From Prevotella sp. UBA2725 (GTDB taxonomy: Bacteria; Bacteroidota; Bacteroidia; Bacteroidales; Bacteroidaceae): DNA of 64,000 nucleotides. Every line of letters starts with the position of its first letter. Position 1 is the stretch's first letter. The stretch covers positions 162,361 through 226,360 of the forward strand of contig DEKJ01000021.1 of the NCBI GenBank assembly GCA_002353825.1. The letters are read 5' to 3'. Positions 44,186 through 51,605 of the stretch are shown piece after piece. The notes under the pieces are model-generated. The model searched no databases, was not told where the DNA came from, and was given only the letters and a program-made list of their open reading frames with translations. Position numbers and translations under genes: made by a program.

Positions 44186-44221
44186 CCTCTCCCCGGCCCT
44201 CCCCAGTAGGGAAGGGAGAAG
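44186..44221. repeat. CCTCCCCAGTAGGG-type repeat
   Basis: CCTCTCCCCGGCCCTCCCC followed by AGTAGGGAAGGGAGAAG. Nearly the same 36-mer is at 45626-45661 and an inverted copy at 45695-45729, so tilS is bracketed by this repeat. Confidence 0.75.
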
Positions 44222-44274
44222 AGTCTTACCTTGTCCTCTCTAATAGGAGGAATGAGCTTTGGTAGGGCGTAAAT

Positions 44275-44310
44275 AATATCCCCGGTTTGCGTAAGCAAGC
44301 CGGGGATATT
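44275..44310. terminator. Strong terminator of the OmpA-like gene
   Basis: A 16-bp stem (AATATCCCCGGTTTGC with GCAAGCCGGGGATATT) and a GTAA tetraloop, followed by TTCGTTCT. It also lies downstream of convergent tilS. Confidence 0.9.
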
Positions 44311-44320
44311 TCGTTCTGTG

Positions 44321-44340
44321 CCGTGCCGTTTACGGCACGG
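44321..44340 (-). terminator. Palindrome overlapping the tilS stop
   Basis: CCGTGCCGTTTACGGCACGG is a 20-nt palindrome containing the tilS stop codon at 44330-44332. The GCCGTTTACGGC core also occurs, inverted, at 5437-5448. Confidence 0.5.
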
Positions 44341-45676
44341 TCTTTACTATCTCGATCCTTATCACCTTCTTCGTTCTTTCCGTCACCTTCGCCTTTTCAT
44401 CGATGGTTCTTTCCACCAGCCAGATAATCATTCCTGAGGCATCGGTGACAACGAGTTGCTGGTGCCGCTCCAAAGGCTCAACCTTTTTATCTTTCAGGTA
44501 GTCGCTGACAAGTTTTGATCCCTTCATCCCGAACGGGGCGAACCGGTCGCCTTCTTTGATAGGGCGTAAGGTCATAGGGAAAGCCAAAGATTCTGCATCT
44601 AAAGTAGCAACACTGCGTTCTTTTGAAGGCTGTGGACTATCAACTGTCTCCTTAATAGAAACGCGTATCTTGCCGTTGCTGTAGCCGTAGAGCCCTGTTT
44701 CGGGAATGCGCATGGTCGGTAATGGCTGTTCCCATAGACTCCGTTCATAGATAAACAAAGTTTCATTGCTGAATACAGCGACTGCCTGTTGACTTGTCCA
44801 TGACCTCCCACCTTCTTTCGATGAGAGCATTTCAGAAACTTGCTCACGGTTGAATCCCTGTTCTGATGCGATCGACCATAAGAGAAGCCGTGGACTGGCA
44901 TAACTCATGATTTGTTTCATCGAATAAGCCTTTCCAGATCGACAGTCTACCTTGCAGCCTTTCCGTGCTTCTTCGATGCTCTGCTCCACGATAGCGTCCA
45001 CATCGCTGAGATTGTCCGCCATACGCAGGATGTTCTGTTTGGCAGCGGGTGTCACCTTCTCCAACATCGGGATGACGTCGAGCCGCAGCTTGTTGCGCTG
45101 CACGTCATCCTCAAGATTCGTACTGTCAGTCACATAATCCTGCCCAATACTGTCGAGATATTCGAGGATATCCTTTCGTGACATGCCTAACAGTGGCCGG
45201 ATAAAGATGCCGTTCTGTCGCTGCATACCCAAGAGTCCTTTGAGACCAGTGCCCCGTAGCATATTGAGCAGGATCGTTTCTACCTGGTCGTCGCTGTGGT
45301 GGGCGATGCAGACGCCCTCTGCTGCCGTGTCGTGGGCTAACTGTGTGAACCACCGGTAGCGCAGCTCGCGTGCCGCCATCTCGATGGAGATGCCGCGCAG
45401 CTCAGCAAACTCCTTCGTGTCGAAATGCACGACATGCAGTTTCACGCCCAACTTTTCACACAGATTCTTGCAGAACATCTCGTCACGGTCGCTTTCTGCT
45501 CCGCGTAGGTGGAAGTTGCAGTGAGCCGCCTCTACGTTGTAGCCTTTATCGAGCATCATCCGCAGTAGGGCCACGCTGTCGGGACCACCGCTGAGGGCAA
45601 GGAGAAGCCTCTCAGGCCTCCCAGGCCTCTCCCCGGCCCTCCCCAGTAGGGGAGGGAGAAGTGCCGGTTTGCTCAT
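44330..45676 (-). CDS. tilS: tRNA(Ile)-lysidine synthase with repeat-encoded N-terminus
   Basis: A 448-aa enzyme that converts the wobble cytidine of tRNA-Ile(CAU) to lysidine. The PP-loop is LALSGGPDSVALL (SGGPDS at 29-34), and the C-terminal TilS domain is present. Residues 6 to about 24 (LLPPLLGRAGERPGRPERL) are translated from the CCTCCCCAGTAGGGGAGG repeat and replace the normal lead helix. The enzyme is essential, so the altered N-terminus must be tolerated or translation must begin otherwise. The start overlaps the lolD-like stop by 4 nt. Confidence 0.9.
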   Translation of the reverse strand: MSKPALLPPLLGRAGERPGRPERLLLALSGGPDSVALLRMMLDKGYNVEAAHCNFHLRGAESDRDEMFCKNLCEKLGVKLHVVHFDTKEFAELRGISIEMAARELRYRWFTQLAHDTAAEGVCIAHHSDDQVETILLNMLRGTGLKGLLGMQRQNGIFIRPLLGMSRKDILEYLDSIGQDYVTDSTNLEDDVQRNKLRLDVIPMLEKVTPAAKQNILRMADNLSDVDAIVEQSIEEARKGCKVDCRSGKAYSMKQIMSYASPRLLLWSIASEQGFNREQVSEMLSSKEGGRSWTSQQAVAVFSNETLFIYERSLWEQPLPTMRIPETGLYGYSNGKIRVSIKETVDSPQPSKERSVATLDAESLAFPMTLRPIKEGDRFAPFGMKGSKLVSDYLKDKKVEPLERHQQLVVTDASGMIIWLVERTIDEKAKVTERTKKVIRIEIVKTVP

Positions 45677-45732
45677 ATCACTTCGGTTTTGCGGTCTCCC
45701 TCCCCTATTGGGGAGGGTTGGGGAGAGGCCTG
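45624..45732. repeat. Inverted pair of CCTCCCCAGTAGGGGAGG repeats spanning the tilS start
   Basis: The arms at 45626-45661 and 45695-45729 are near-complementary copies, with the tilS start and lolD-like stop in the loop. Tandem AGGCCTCCC/GGGTTGGGGAGAG extensions flank them. The repeat contributes codons to both genes. Confidence 0.75.
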
Positions 45733-46398
45733 GGAGGGTTGGGGAGAGACTTCCAATACCCCATCCTTCATGTGTATTGTCCGGTCGGTGAGCTTGGCAA
45801 GGTTCTCATCATGGGTAACGATGACGAAGGTCTGACCGAACTTATCGCGCAGGTCGAAGAAGAGTTGGTGGAGCTCTGCTTTATTCTTGGAGTCGAGACT
45901 GCCCGACGGCTCATCAGCGAGCACCACTGCTGGATTATTGACCAAGGCACGCGCCACAGCCACACGTTGCTTCTCACCACCAGACAGTTCGTTAGGCTTG
46001 TGCGAAGCACGATCAGAGAGCCCCATGAAGTCGAGCAGTTCCTCAGCGCGCTCGCGAGCTTCCTTCCGACCTTTGCCGGCAATGAAAGCCGGGATCATAA
46101 TGTTCTCCAAAGCCGTGAACTCTGGAAGAAGCTGATGAAACTGGAATACGAAACCGATATGCTGATTGCGGAAGTCGGCGAGTTTCTTCTCCGACAGTCC
46201 ACTGACATCTACACCATCGATGTTAACGGTGCCGCTGTCTGGCTTGTCGAGTGTGCCGATGATCTGCAGCAACGTGGTCTTGCCGGCTCCGGACGGGCCG
46301 ACGATGCTCACCACCTCGCCTTTGTCAATGTGAAGGTCGATGCCTTTAAGCACCTGTAGTTTCCCAAATGATTTTGTTATTCCTTTAACGTCTATCAT
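45673..46398 (-). CDS. lolD: LolD-like ABC transporter ATP-binding protein
   Basis: A 241-aa ATPase of the LolD/MacB group. Walker A GPSGAGKTTLLQ, signature LSGGEKQRVAVARAL and Walker B VVLADEPSGSLDS are clear. It would drive lipoprotein release toward the outer membrane or a related export process; no LolC/E permease is adjacent. The last 25 or so residues (SPQPSQASPQPSPIGEG...) are encoded by the repeat shared with tilS and are not part of the fold. Confidence 0.88.
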   Translation of the reverse strand: MIDVKGITKSFGKLQVLKGIDLHIDKGEVVSIVGPSGAGKTTLLQIIGTLDKPDSGTVNIDGVDVSGLSEKKLADFRNQHIGFVFQFHQLLPEFTALENIMIPAFIAGKGRKEARERAEELLDFMGLSDRASHKPNELSGGEKQRVAVARALVNNPAVVLADEPSGSLDSKNKAELHQLFFDLRDKFGQTFVIVTHDENLAKLTDRTIHMKDGVLEVSPQPSQASPQPSPIGEGDRKTEVI

Positions 46399-46425
46399 TT
46401 CTATGTTGTGTTTAATATTTCACTA

Positions 46426-46528
46426 TTTTGTTCCTCCGGATATTTTATTCTTCCGGCATTGGATTTTTTTGTTCCTCAGGACTTTGGATCTTTTGTTCCT
46501 CCGGATTTTGTTCTTCTGATCTTCGAAT
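46426..46528. repeat. Degenerate TTTTGTTCCTCCGGA repeats
   Basis: Five imperfect copies of TTTTGTTCCTCCGGA, with 0-10 nt between them, lie upstream of the lolD-like gene start. They run into copy B of the palindromic element. No protein is likely; the minus-strand frame is Lys/Asn/Arg-rich noise. Confidence 0.6.
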
Positions 46529-46538
46529 CGATAGTAAA

Positions 46539-46868
46539 CAGCCTCGGAGAGGCTGACTTTTACATAACCCCAGTCTAAGGAGCGCAGCGACGCAGACTGG
46601 GGTTTAGGATCGAGCGGAGATACCTGACTTCCTGCCTCGGAGAGGCAGACTGCACGAAAGTGCGCAATGTCTTTTATGGGTTTATTATACGCCCACATAG
46701 CGCGCCAAGGCGCATTCAGCCTCTCCGAGGCTGGAGGTCAGTTTGTCCATCCTCAGCCCCAACCCCCAGACTGCGCTCGCTTCGCTCCCTTAGTCTGGGG
46801 TTATGGATAAGTGTGCCTCTCCGAGGCACTTATTAACCCGGAATCTCCGAGACACTTATTAACCCGGA
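46539..46868. repeat. Multi-hairpin palindromic element, copy B
   Basis: Same layout as copy A: 17-nt palindromes at 46539-46555, 46632-46648, 46717-46733 and 46813-46829. It has an ACCCCAGTCT...AGACTGGGGT stem with loop AAGGAGCGCAGCGACGC, a central TGCACGAAAGTGCGCAATGT/ACATAGCGCGCC hairpin, and a CCCCCAGACT...AGTCTGGGG stem. The last unit CTCCGAGGCACTTATTAACC is partly duplicated to 46868. Confidence 0.85.
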
Positions 46869-46879
46869 AATCTGCAGAA

Positions 46880-46946
46880 CTCATTTTTCATTATTTCATT
46901 ATTTCAATCTTTCAATCTTTCATTATTTCATTTTCTCAATCTTTCA
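46880..46946. repeat. TTTCAATC/TTTCATTA low-complexity tract
   Basis: Tandem TTTCATTATTTCAATCTTTC-type units run into the 3' end of the antiporter gene, so its last codons (IERLRK) are encoded by the tract. Confidence 0.55.
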
Positions 46947-49060
46947 ATTCCCCTATGCAGCCACTTTGCCATGCTGTCGTAGGCTGATGTCTCCTCCGTG
47001 TGTTGCGACTGGGCGAATGTCATCGTCTGCTTGTCGTCGCCATACTGGTCGGGGAAGATGATCATGAGATTCTTACCATTGAAATATTTCGTCAGCTCCT
47101 CTGGCAACCGTTCCATGGCTGACTTATACGACACGGTGCCTTTACGGGCCGTCACGACAACGAAGAGATGGTCGTCAGCAATCGTTGCCGCGACGCGGGG
47201 CAACTCATTCCAGTGAGGCATCTCTACGCAGGTGAAGCGCAGGTTTGGGTGGCGGTTCGTGATATACTGGTTGATCATTTGCAGCGTGTCCAAACGCCCA
47301 TTGAATTGTATCTTGCAGTCGAGGTTCCCTGCGATTCGCGACAGTCGTTCTATCCATCGGCAGAACCCTGGCTCATATTGTGCACGGGAAGGCACGGCGA
47401 CGACAATCCGCCGTAGCGTCGCCAAAGGATGGTAGAGGCGCGCCATGATGATCTGACGGTTGAGGCCGTTGAACAGGCTTTGATGGAATTGTCCCCAAAA
47501 CTTAGGCGACACGTTCTCGTGCATGTGCATGCCGATAAGAATCTCCGAAGCCTGAAACTCTTTGAAAGCATGTTTGATGCCGTTGGCAATGTTGGCGGCC
47601 ACACGTACCTGTGTGTCCACCTTCACGTCGGAGCCCGCCGCATAGGTCTGTACCTGTTCCAGGAGCCGCTGCCCGTCTTTCTGGTTACGTTGCATGTTGT
47701 CATCGTCATAGACCACATTGATGGCAACGAGCGAGCGGTTCAGTTTGGGGTTGCGCGCCATGATGGCGAGACTGATGAGCCGGTCGGCATATTCCTTGTA
47801 TTTCACAGGCACAAGGATGCGCTCGTCATCATCGGGAATATCCTCTGAGGGTAGTTCATGCTCACGCAGGACGGTGGCACGTGAGGCCCATTCCGTGACG
47901 AGCGAAGAGATAACGCATGTAAAGAGAATCATGATGACGATACCGTTGAGCATCCCTTCGTTGACCAATGGCGTGCCACCGGCAGTCTTGAGGTTCATGC
48001 CGACCATCACCATAGCGATGGCGCCGGCAGCATGGGCGGAGGTCAGACCGAACATCAGGTGGCCGGCGAGGGTAGGGAGGCGGAAGAAGAATGCTGCGAT
48101 ATAAGCAGCAAGGGCCTTGCCCAGTGTACCGAAGAAGACGATGCAAGCCACGACAAACAAAATGCCACCGCCTTCAAAGAGAAGTCGCACATTGATGAGC
48201 ATACCCACACCGATGAGGAAATAGGGGATAAAGATGGCGTTGCCGGTAAACTCAATGCGGTTCATCAGCGGGGAGCGCTGGGGAATGTACCGGTTCATGA
48301 CCAGTCCGGCAAGGAACGCGCCGAAGATACCTTCCAACCCGACAAGCTCACCCAAGGCAGCACAGAGGAAAAGCACAGCCATGACGAAGATGAACTGCAT
48401 CACGGCATCACTGTAGCGCCGCAGGAACCAACGGGTCAGACGGGGAATAATGAGCAGCGTCAGCCCGATATAGATAACGGCTTTGGCGACGAACCACAGC
48501 CAGAACAGCACGTCACTCTTGCCTTGGTAGGAAGCTACGACAGCTGCGAGCATGACAAGGGCAAGGAAGAGACTGACCATCGTGGAGCCCACGGACAGCG
48601 TCACGCTCTTCTGTTGTTGCAAGCCGTATCGCGAGACGATGGGGTAGGCCACGAGGGTATTCGACGACATCACACAGCCTAACAGCAGGGCGGCGAGTGG
48701 TGTATAGCCGAGAATGTCGAGGCCCATGAGCCATGTCAGAAGGAACGGTATGGCAAAGGTCAGAATGCCAAAGGTCAGCGTACGCCATTTGTTACGTTTC
48801 AGACCTTCCATGTCCATCTCGAGCGAGGCGAGGAACATGATATAGTAGAGGCCCACACGCCCGAAGAGCTCAAAACTCGAATCGCGGACAAGAATATTCA
48901 GCCCATATTTTCCCACAAGCACACCGGCGAGCACCATGCCGATGAGGTGCGGGATACGCAGCTTGCCCATGATGATAGGGGCAAGGAGAATGATCAGCAG
49001 CACCACGAAGAACACCAGCGTGGGGTCGGTGATGGGGAAATATGATGCAAATATCGACAT
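46928..49060 (-). CDS. Kef/CPA2-type cation:proton antiporter with universal-stress-like tail
   Basis: A 710-aa inner-membrane protein. About 12 hydrophobic segments fill residues 10-400, including the CPA2 motifs LGLEGIFGAFLAGLVMNR-like GLEGIFGAFLAG and GLTSAHAAGAIAMVMVG. After residue 410 a cytoplasmic region with two USP-like folds follows (ILVPVKYKEYADRLISLA..., RIVVAVPSRAQYEPGFCRW). It probably exchanges Na+ or K+ for H+ and may sense nucleotides through the tail. It is divergent from asd. Confidence 0.88.
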   Translation of the reverse strand: MSIFASYFPITDPTLVFFVVLLIILLAPIIMGKLRIPHLIGMVLAGVLVGKYGLNILVRDSSFELFGRVGLYYIMFLASLEMDMEGLKRNKWRTLTFGILTFAIPFLLTWLMGLDILGYTPLAALLLGCVMSSNTLVAYPIVSRYGLQQQKSVTLSVGSTMVSLFLALVMLAAVVASYQGKSDVLFWLWFVAKAVIYIGLTLLIIPRLTRWFLRRYSDAVMQFIFVMAVLFLCAALGELVGLEGIFGAFLAGLVMNRYIPQRSPLMNRIEFTGNAIFIPYFLIGVGMLINVRLLFEGGGILFVVACIVFFGTLGKALAAYIAAFFFRLPTLAGHLMFGLTSAHAAGAIAMVMVGMNLKTAGGTPLVNEGMLNGIVIMILFTCVISSLVTEWASRATVLREHELPSEDIPDDDERILVPVKYKEYADRLISLAIMARNPKLNRSLVAINVVYDDDNMQRNQKDGQRLLEQVQTYAAGSDVKVDTQVRVAANIANGIKHAFKEFQASEILIGMHMHENVSPKFWGQFHQSLFNGLNRQIIMARLYHPLATLRRIVVAVPSRAQYEPGFCRWIERLSRIAGNLDCKIQFNGRLDTLQMINQYITNRHPNLRFTCVEMPHWNELPRVAATIADDHLFVVVTARKGTVSYKSAMERLPEELTKYFNGKNLMIIFPDQYGDDKQTMTFAQSQHTEETSAYDSMAKWLHRGIERLRK

Positions 49061-49187
49061 TTTGCTACAATTATCTACGAGTTACGCAGTTTTCTTTTTA
49101 ATTTTGTGGCAAAGTTACTCATAATTTCGCTGAATTGTTGTAATTTTGCCTTATTGTTTAGGATTTAATGTTTCAAATTATATCATT

Positions 49188-50204
49188 ATGAGAGTTGCTA
49201 TTGTAGGCGCAAGTGGTGCAGTAGGACAGGAGTTCCTCCGTATTCTTGCTCAGAGAGAGTTTCCAATCGATGACCTTCTGCTCTTCGGCTCGAAGCGCAG
49301 TGCCGGTCGTCAGTATACATTCCGTGGCAAGGATTACACGGTGAAAGAGTTGCAGCACAACGATGATTTCAAGGATGTGGACATCGCTTTCGTCTCTGCC
49401 GGTGGTGGCACGTCGGCTGAGTTTGCCGAGACCATCACCAAGTACGGAGCCGTGATGATCGACAACAGCTCGCAGTGGCGCATGGATCCCGACGTGCCTC
49501 TCGTGGTGCCGGAGATCAATCCTGAGGATGCTCTGAACCGTCCTAAGGGCATCATTGCCAATCCTAACTGCACCACGATCATGATGGTTGTTGTGCTCAA
49601 TCCTATCGACAAGCTGAGCCACATCAAGAAGATTCATATTGCTTCTTATCAGAGTGCATCGGGTGCCGGTGCCGCTGCCATGAAGGAGCTCGAGCAGCAG
49701 TATAAAGAGATGGTGGAGACAGGTCATGTCAGCACCATCAATAAGTTCCCCCATCAGCTCGCTTACAATGTCATCCCGCAGATTGACAAGATGACGCCCA
49801 ACGACTATACGAAGGAAGAGATGAAGATGTTCAACGAGACACGTAAGATCATGCACTCTGACGTCCGCACCTCTGCAACCTGCGTGCGTGTCTCCTCCCT
49901 CCGTTCTCACTCTGAGAGCGTGTGGTTCCAGACCGAGAAACCATTGGAGATCAAGGATATCCAGGAGGCTCTGAAGAAGGCTCCGGGTGTGACCCTTGTT
50001 CAGGATCCCAACGATCAGTATGTCTATCCAATGCCATTGGAGAGCGCCGGCAAGGACGATGTTTATGTCGGCCGTATCCGTAAGGACCTCGCTGATGACA
50101 ATAGTTGCACGCTGTGGCTCACAGGTGACCAGATCCGTAAGGGTGCTGCCCTCAATGCCGTTCAGATCGCTGAATACCTCATCAAGGTCGGTAACGTGAA
50201 GTAA
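49188..50204 (+). CDS. asd: Aspartate-semialdehyde dehydrogenase
   Basis: A 338-aa enzyme reducing aspartyl phosphate in the lysine, methionine and threonine pathway and for diaminopimelate. NADP loop GASGAVGQEF, catalytic C128 in NPNCTT, and the SYQSASGAGAAAMKEL segment are visible. The ATG at 49188 is preferred to an in-frame start 14 codons upstream that overlaps a TAATTTTG -7 box (49141-49148). Confidence 0.95.
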   Translation: MRVAIVGASGAVGQEFLRILAQREFPIDDLLLFGSKRSAGRQYTFRGKDYTVKELQHNDDFKDVDIAFVSAGGGTSAEFAETITKYGAVMIDNSSQWRMDPDVPLVVPEINPEDALNRPKGIIANPNCTTIMMVVVLNPIDKLSHIKKIHIASYQSASGAGAAAMKELEQQYKEMVETGHVSTINKFPHQLAYNVIPQIDKMTPNDYTKEEMKMFNETRKIMHSDVRTSATCVRVSSLRSHSESVWFQTEKPLEIKDIQEALKKAPGVTLVQDPNDQYVYPMPLESAGKDDVYVGRIRKDLADDNSCTLWLTGDQIRKGAALNAVQIAEYLIKVGNVK

Positions 50205-50207
50205 ACG

Positions 50208-50369
50208 TTACGGTTTTGCTGCTACTTCTCCCTCTATATGCAGCTCAGTATAGCCGGTGCTGTCAGCACCATTGCTGTATACGGCAATATAGTGGGAGAA
50301 ATGGCCTGTACCGTTGTTGGCAAGGTAAGTGACGTGGATCTGTAGAAGGACAAGTAAAATTCGTTTCAT
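50208..50369 (-). pseudogene. DUF1573 C-terminal fragment
   Basis: A 53-codon minus-strand frame ends 4 nt from asd (convergent). Its translation contains IHVTYLANNGTGHFSHYIAV and GYTELHIEGEV, which matches the last strand pairs of a DUF1573 immunoglobulin-like domain. The domain start and signal peptide are missing. The break falls about 28 nt before the 22-nt repeat array at 50398. A fortuitous ATG begins the frame, but function is unlikely. Confidence 0.6.
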
Positions 50370-50397
50370 AGTCGCTTGGAAATAACTTGTATGTCAT

Positions 50398-50485
50398 TGT
50401 TTGTCGAACGTCAGCCAATTGTTTGTCGAACGTCAGCAAATCGTCCGTCGAACGTCAGACAATCTTTTGGCGTTCGACGGACGAT
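50398..50485. repeat. 22-nt GTCGAACG repeats, three direct and one inverted
   Basis: Direct units at 50398, 50420 and 50442 (22 nt each) match the array at 22638-22747. The fourth unit, 50464-50485, is inverted, so ATCGTCCGTCGAACG (50440-50454) and CGTTCGACGGACGAT (50471-50485) form a 15-bp stem with a 16-nt loop. It sits between two gene fragments. Confidence 0.85.
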
Positions 50486-50504
50486 GCAATATTGTTTGTC
50501 TGTT

Positions 50505-50693
50505 ACCCTCACGCTCTATGTCGCCCGCCATTCGTGGGCCACGATTGCCAAAAACTCCGGCGTTCCCACTGCACTTATTAGCGATGCCATGGGGCACTCG
50601 TCGGAGAAGATGACCCAGATCTATCTCGACTCCATCGATGCCGGTCGTATCGACAAGGCCAACCGTGAGATCATCAGCCATCTCTTCCGGTAG
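50505..50693 (+). pseudogene. Tyrosine recombinase (integrase), C-terminal fragment
   Basis: Only the last 62 codons remain: YVARHSWATIAKNSGVP holds the Arg/His of box II, and MTQIYLDSID the nucleophile tyrosine. The core-binding domain, box I arginine and start are absent. The 22-nt array lies where they should be. This is the relic of an integrated element or of a shufflon-type recombinase. Confidence 0.75.
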
Positions 50694-50823
50694 TATTCAA
50701 CCGCAACCGATCGGCGATTTCACAATAAACGTCTTGCGATTCAACTGTAAACGCCCTGCGATTCAACTGTAAACATCCTGCGATTCAACTTTAATAGTTC
50801 CACGATTCAACCGCAATCGCCCT
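50692..50823. repeat. Six tandem 22-nt repeats with GATTCAAC core
   Basis: Units start at 50692, 50714, 50736, 50758, 50780 and 50802 without gaps. The clearest are GCGATTCAACTGTAAACGCC(CT) and GCGATTCAACTGTAAACATC(CT). Unit length equals that of the GTCGAACG array 200 nt upstream although the sequence differs. The core also lies in the lptB hairpin at 18421-18440. The first unit overlaps the integrase stop. Confidence 0.85.
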
Positions 50824-50870
50824 AACCCCGAATATTCGCCACAGATGATAACAATGAAAAACAATACGCC

Positions 50871-51110
50871 GCACCTCGGAGAGGTGCTACATGGTTAGCC
50901 CCACGTGAGGCGAAGCCGAAACGTGGGGTCAACATGGTGCCAACATCCTGACAACCGGCCTCGAAGAGGGCGAACACGGTTATCTACCACTCCAACCATG
51001 TTCGCCCTCTTCGAGGCCGGACTTCAACGAAACGCCACCGATCCTAAACCCCATGCTGCGTCGCTTCACTCCTTGCATGGGGCTAATCATGTGGCACCTC
51101 TCCGAGGTGC
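50871..51110. repeat. Multi-hairpin palindromic element, diverged copy C
   Basis: Outer palindromes GCACCTCGGAGAGGTGC (50871-50887) and GCACCTCTCCGAGGTGC (51094-51110). Inner stems are AGCCCCACGT/ACGTGGGGT, a perfect 22-bp inverted repeat beginning CCGGCCTCGAAGAGGGCG (50955-50976 with 50999-51020), and ACCCCATGC/GCATGGGGCT with loop TGCGTCGCTTCACTCCTT. The order matches copies A and B, but every stem is altered on both sides. It lies upstream of the collagen-like lipoprotein promoters. Confidence 0.85.
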
Positions 51111-51239
51111 TTCACCCCCCAGACCATATCGTACTATATTATTATTGTGTCAAAAGCCAAAAAACATATCCTTTCGCAAACGAAACATTGCCCTTTTTGC
51201 ACTTCCGCAAAACATTTTTTCAAAAAAACATTAAAAAGA

Positions 51240-51271
51240 ATTGCTTATGTCTGAAAAAGCTACTAACTTTG
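51240..51271 (+). promoter_or_regulatory. Upstream promoter P1 of the collagen-like lipoprotein
   Basis: ATTG (51240-51243), 20 nt, TAACTTTG (51264-51271). It would give a leader of about 330 nt. Confidence 0.65.
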
Positions 51272-51397
51272 CAAATAGAAAGCGCAGAGGCGAAACTTGG
51301 ATGTAAGGAAAAGGACGCACAAAATGTCGTCTTTAGAGCGGAAAGTGTGCCTGAATGGTTAAATTTTAGGCTCTTGACGCAAAAAAGATGGATATTG

Positions 51398-51429
51398 TTT
51401 GCGTGTTTTAATAATTATGTCTATATTTG
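51398..51429 (+). promoter_or_regulatory. Downstream promoter P2 of the collagen-like lipoprotein
   Basis: TTTG (51398-51401), 20 nt, TATATTTG (51422-51429). This is an excellent consensus match, giving a leader of about 170 nt. Confidence 0.75.
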
Positions 51430-51435
51430 CCACAC

Positions 51436-51605
51436 TTTTCAGAATCTCCCGCCGGGGAGATTCGAAAAACCGCCAGGCTCTCTCAACTGGCGTAAGTGCT
51501 GACGAACCCCGCGGCATGGGCTGCTTGAAGAGAATGAAAAGCTAGCTTTGCTGCCAGAAAACTGAAAGGAAAATTTTTTTAATGTTTAATTAATCTTTTA
51601 ATCGT
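51436..51605 (+). ncRNA. Candidate structured 5' leader
   Basis: The leader begins near a GAATCTCC/GGAGATTC hairpin (51442-51463), then CGCCAG/CTGGCG (51471-51476 with 51487-51492). Downstream GCTGCCAG can pair with CTGGCG as an alternative, and AAAGCTAGCTTT is a palindrome. The possible switch between pairings suggests regulation, but no known riboswitch class is recognised. Confidence 0.4.

Noticed and set aside
46423..46698. 91-aa minus-strand frame in copy B (and similar frames in copies A and D)
   Set aside because: They are translations of the palindromic element; frames differ between copies and end at different places.
51340..51400. tRNA-Ser/Leu-like stretch (GTGCCTGAATGGTTAAA)
   Set aside because: No matching acceptor or T-arm follows, so no cloverleaf can be built.
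51053..51502. 149-aa frame upstream of the collagen-like gene
   Set aside because: It starts within copy C, crosses both promoters and the leader hairpins, and shows no protein features.
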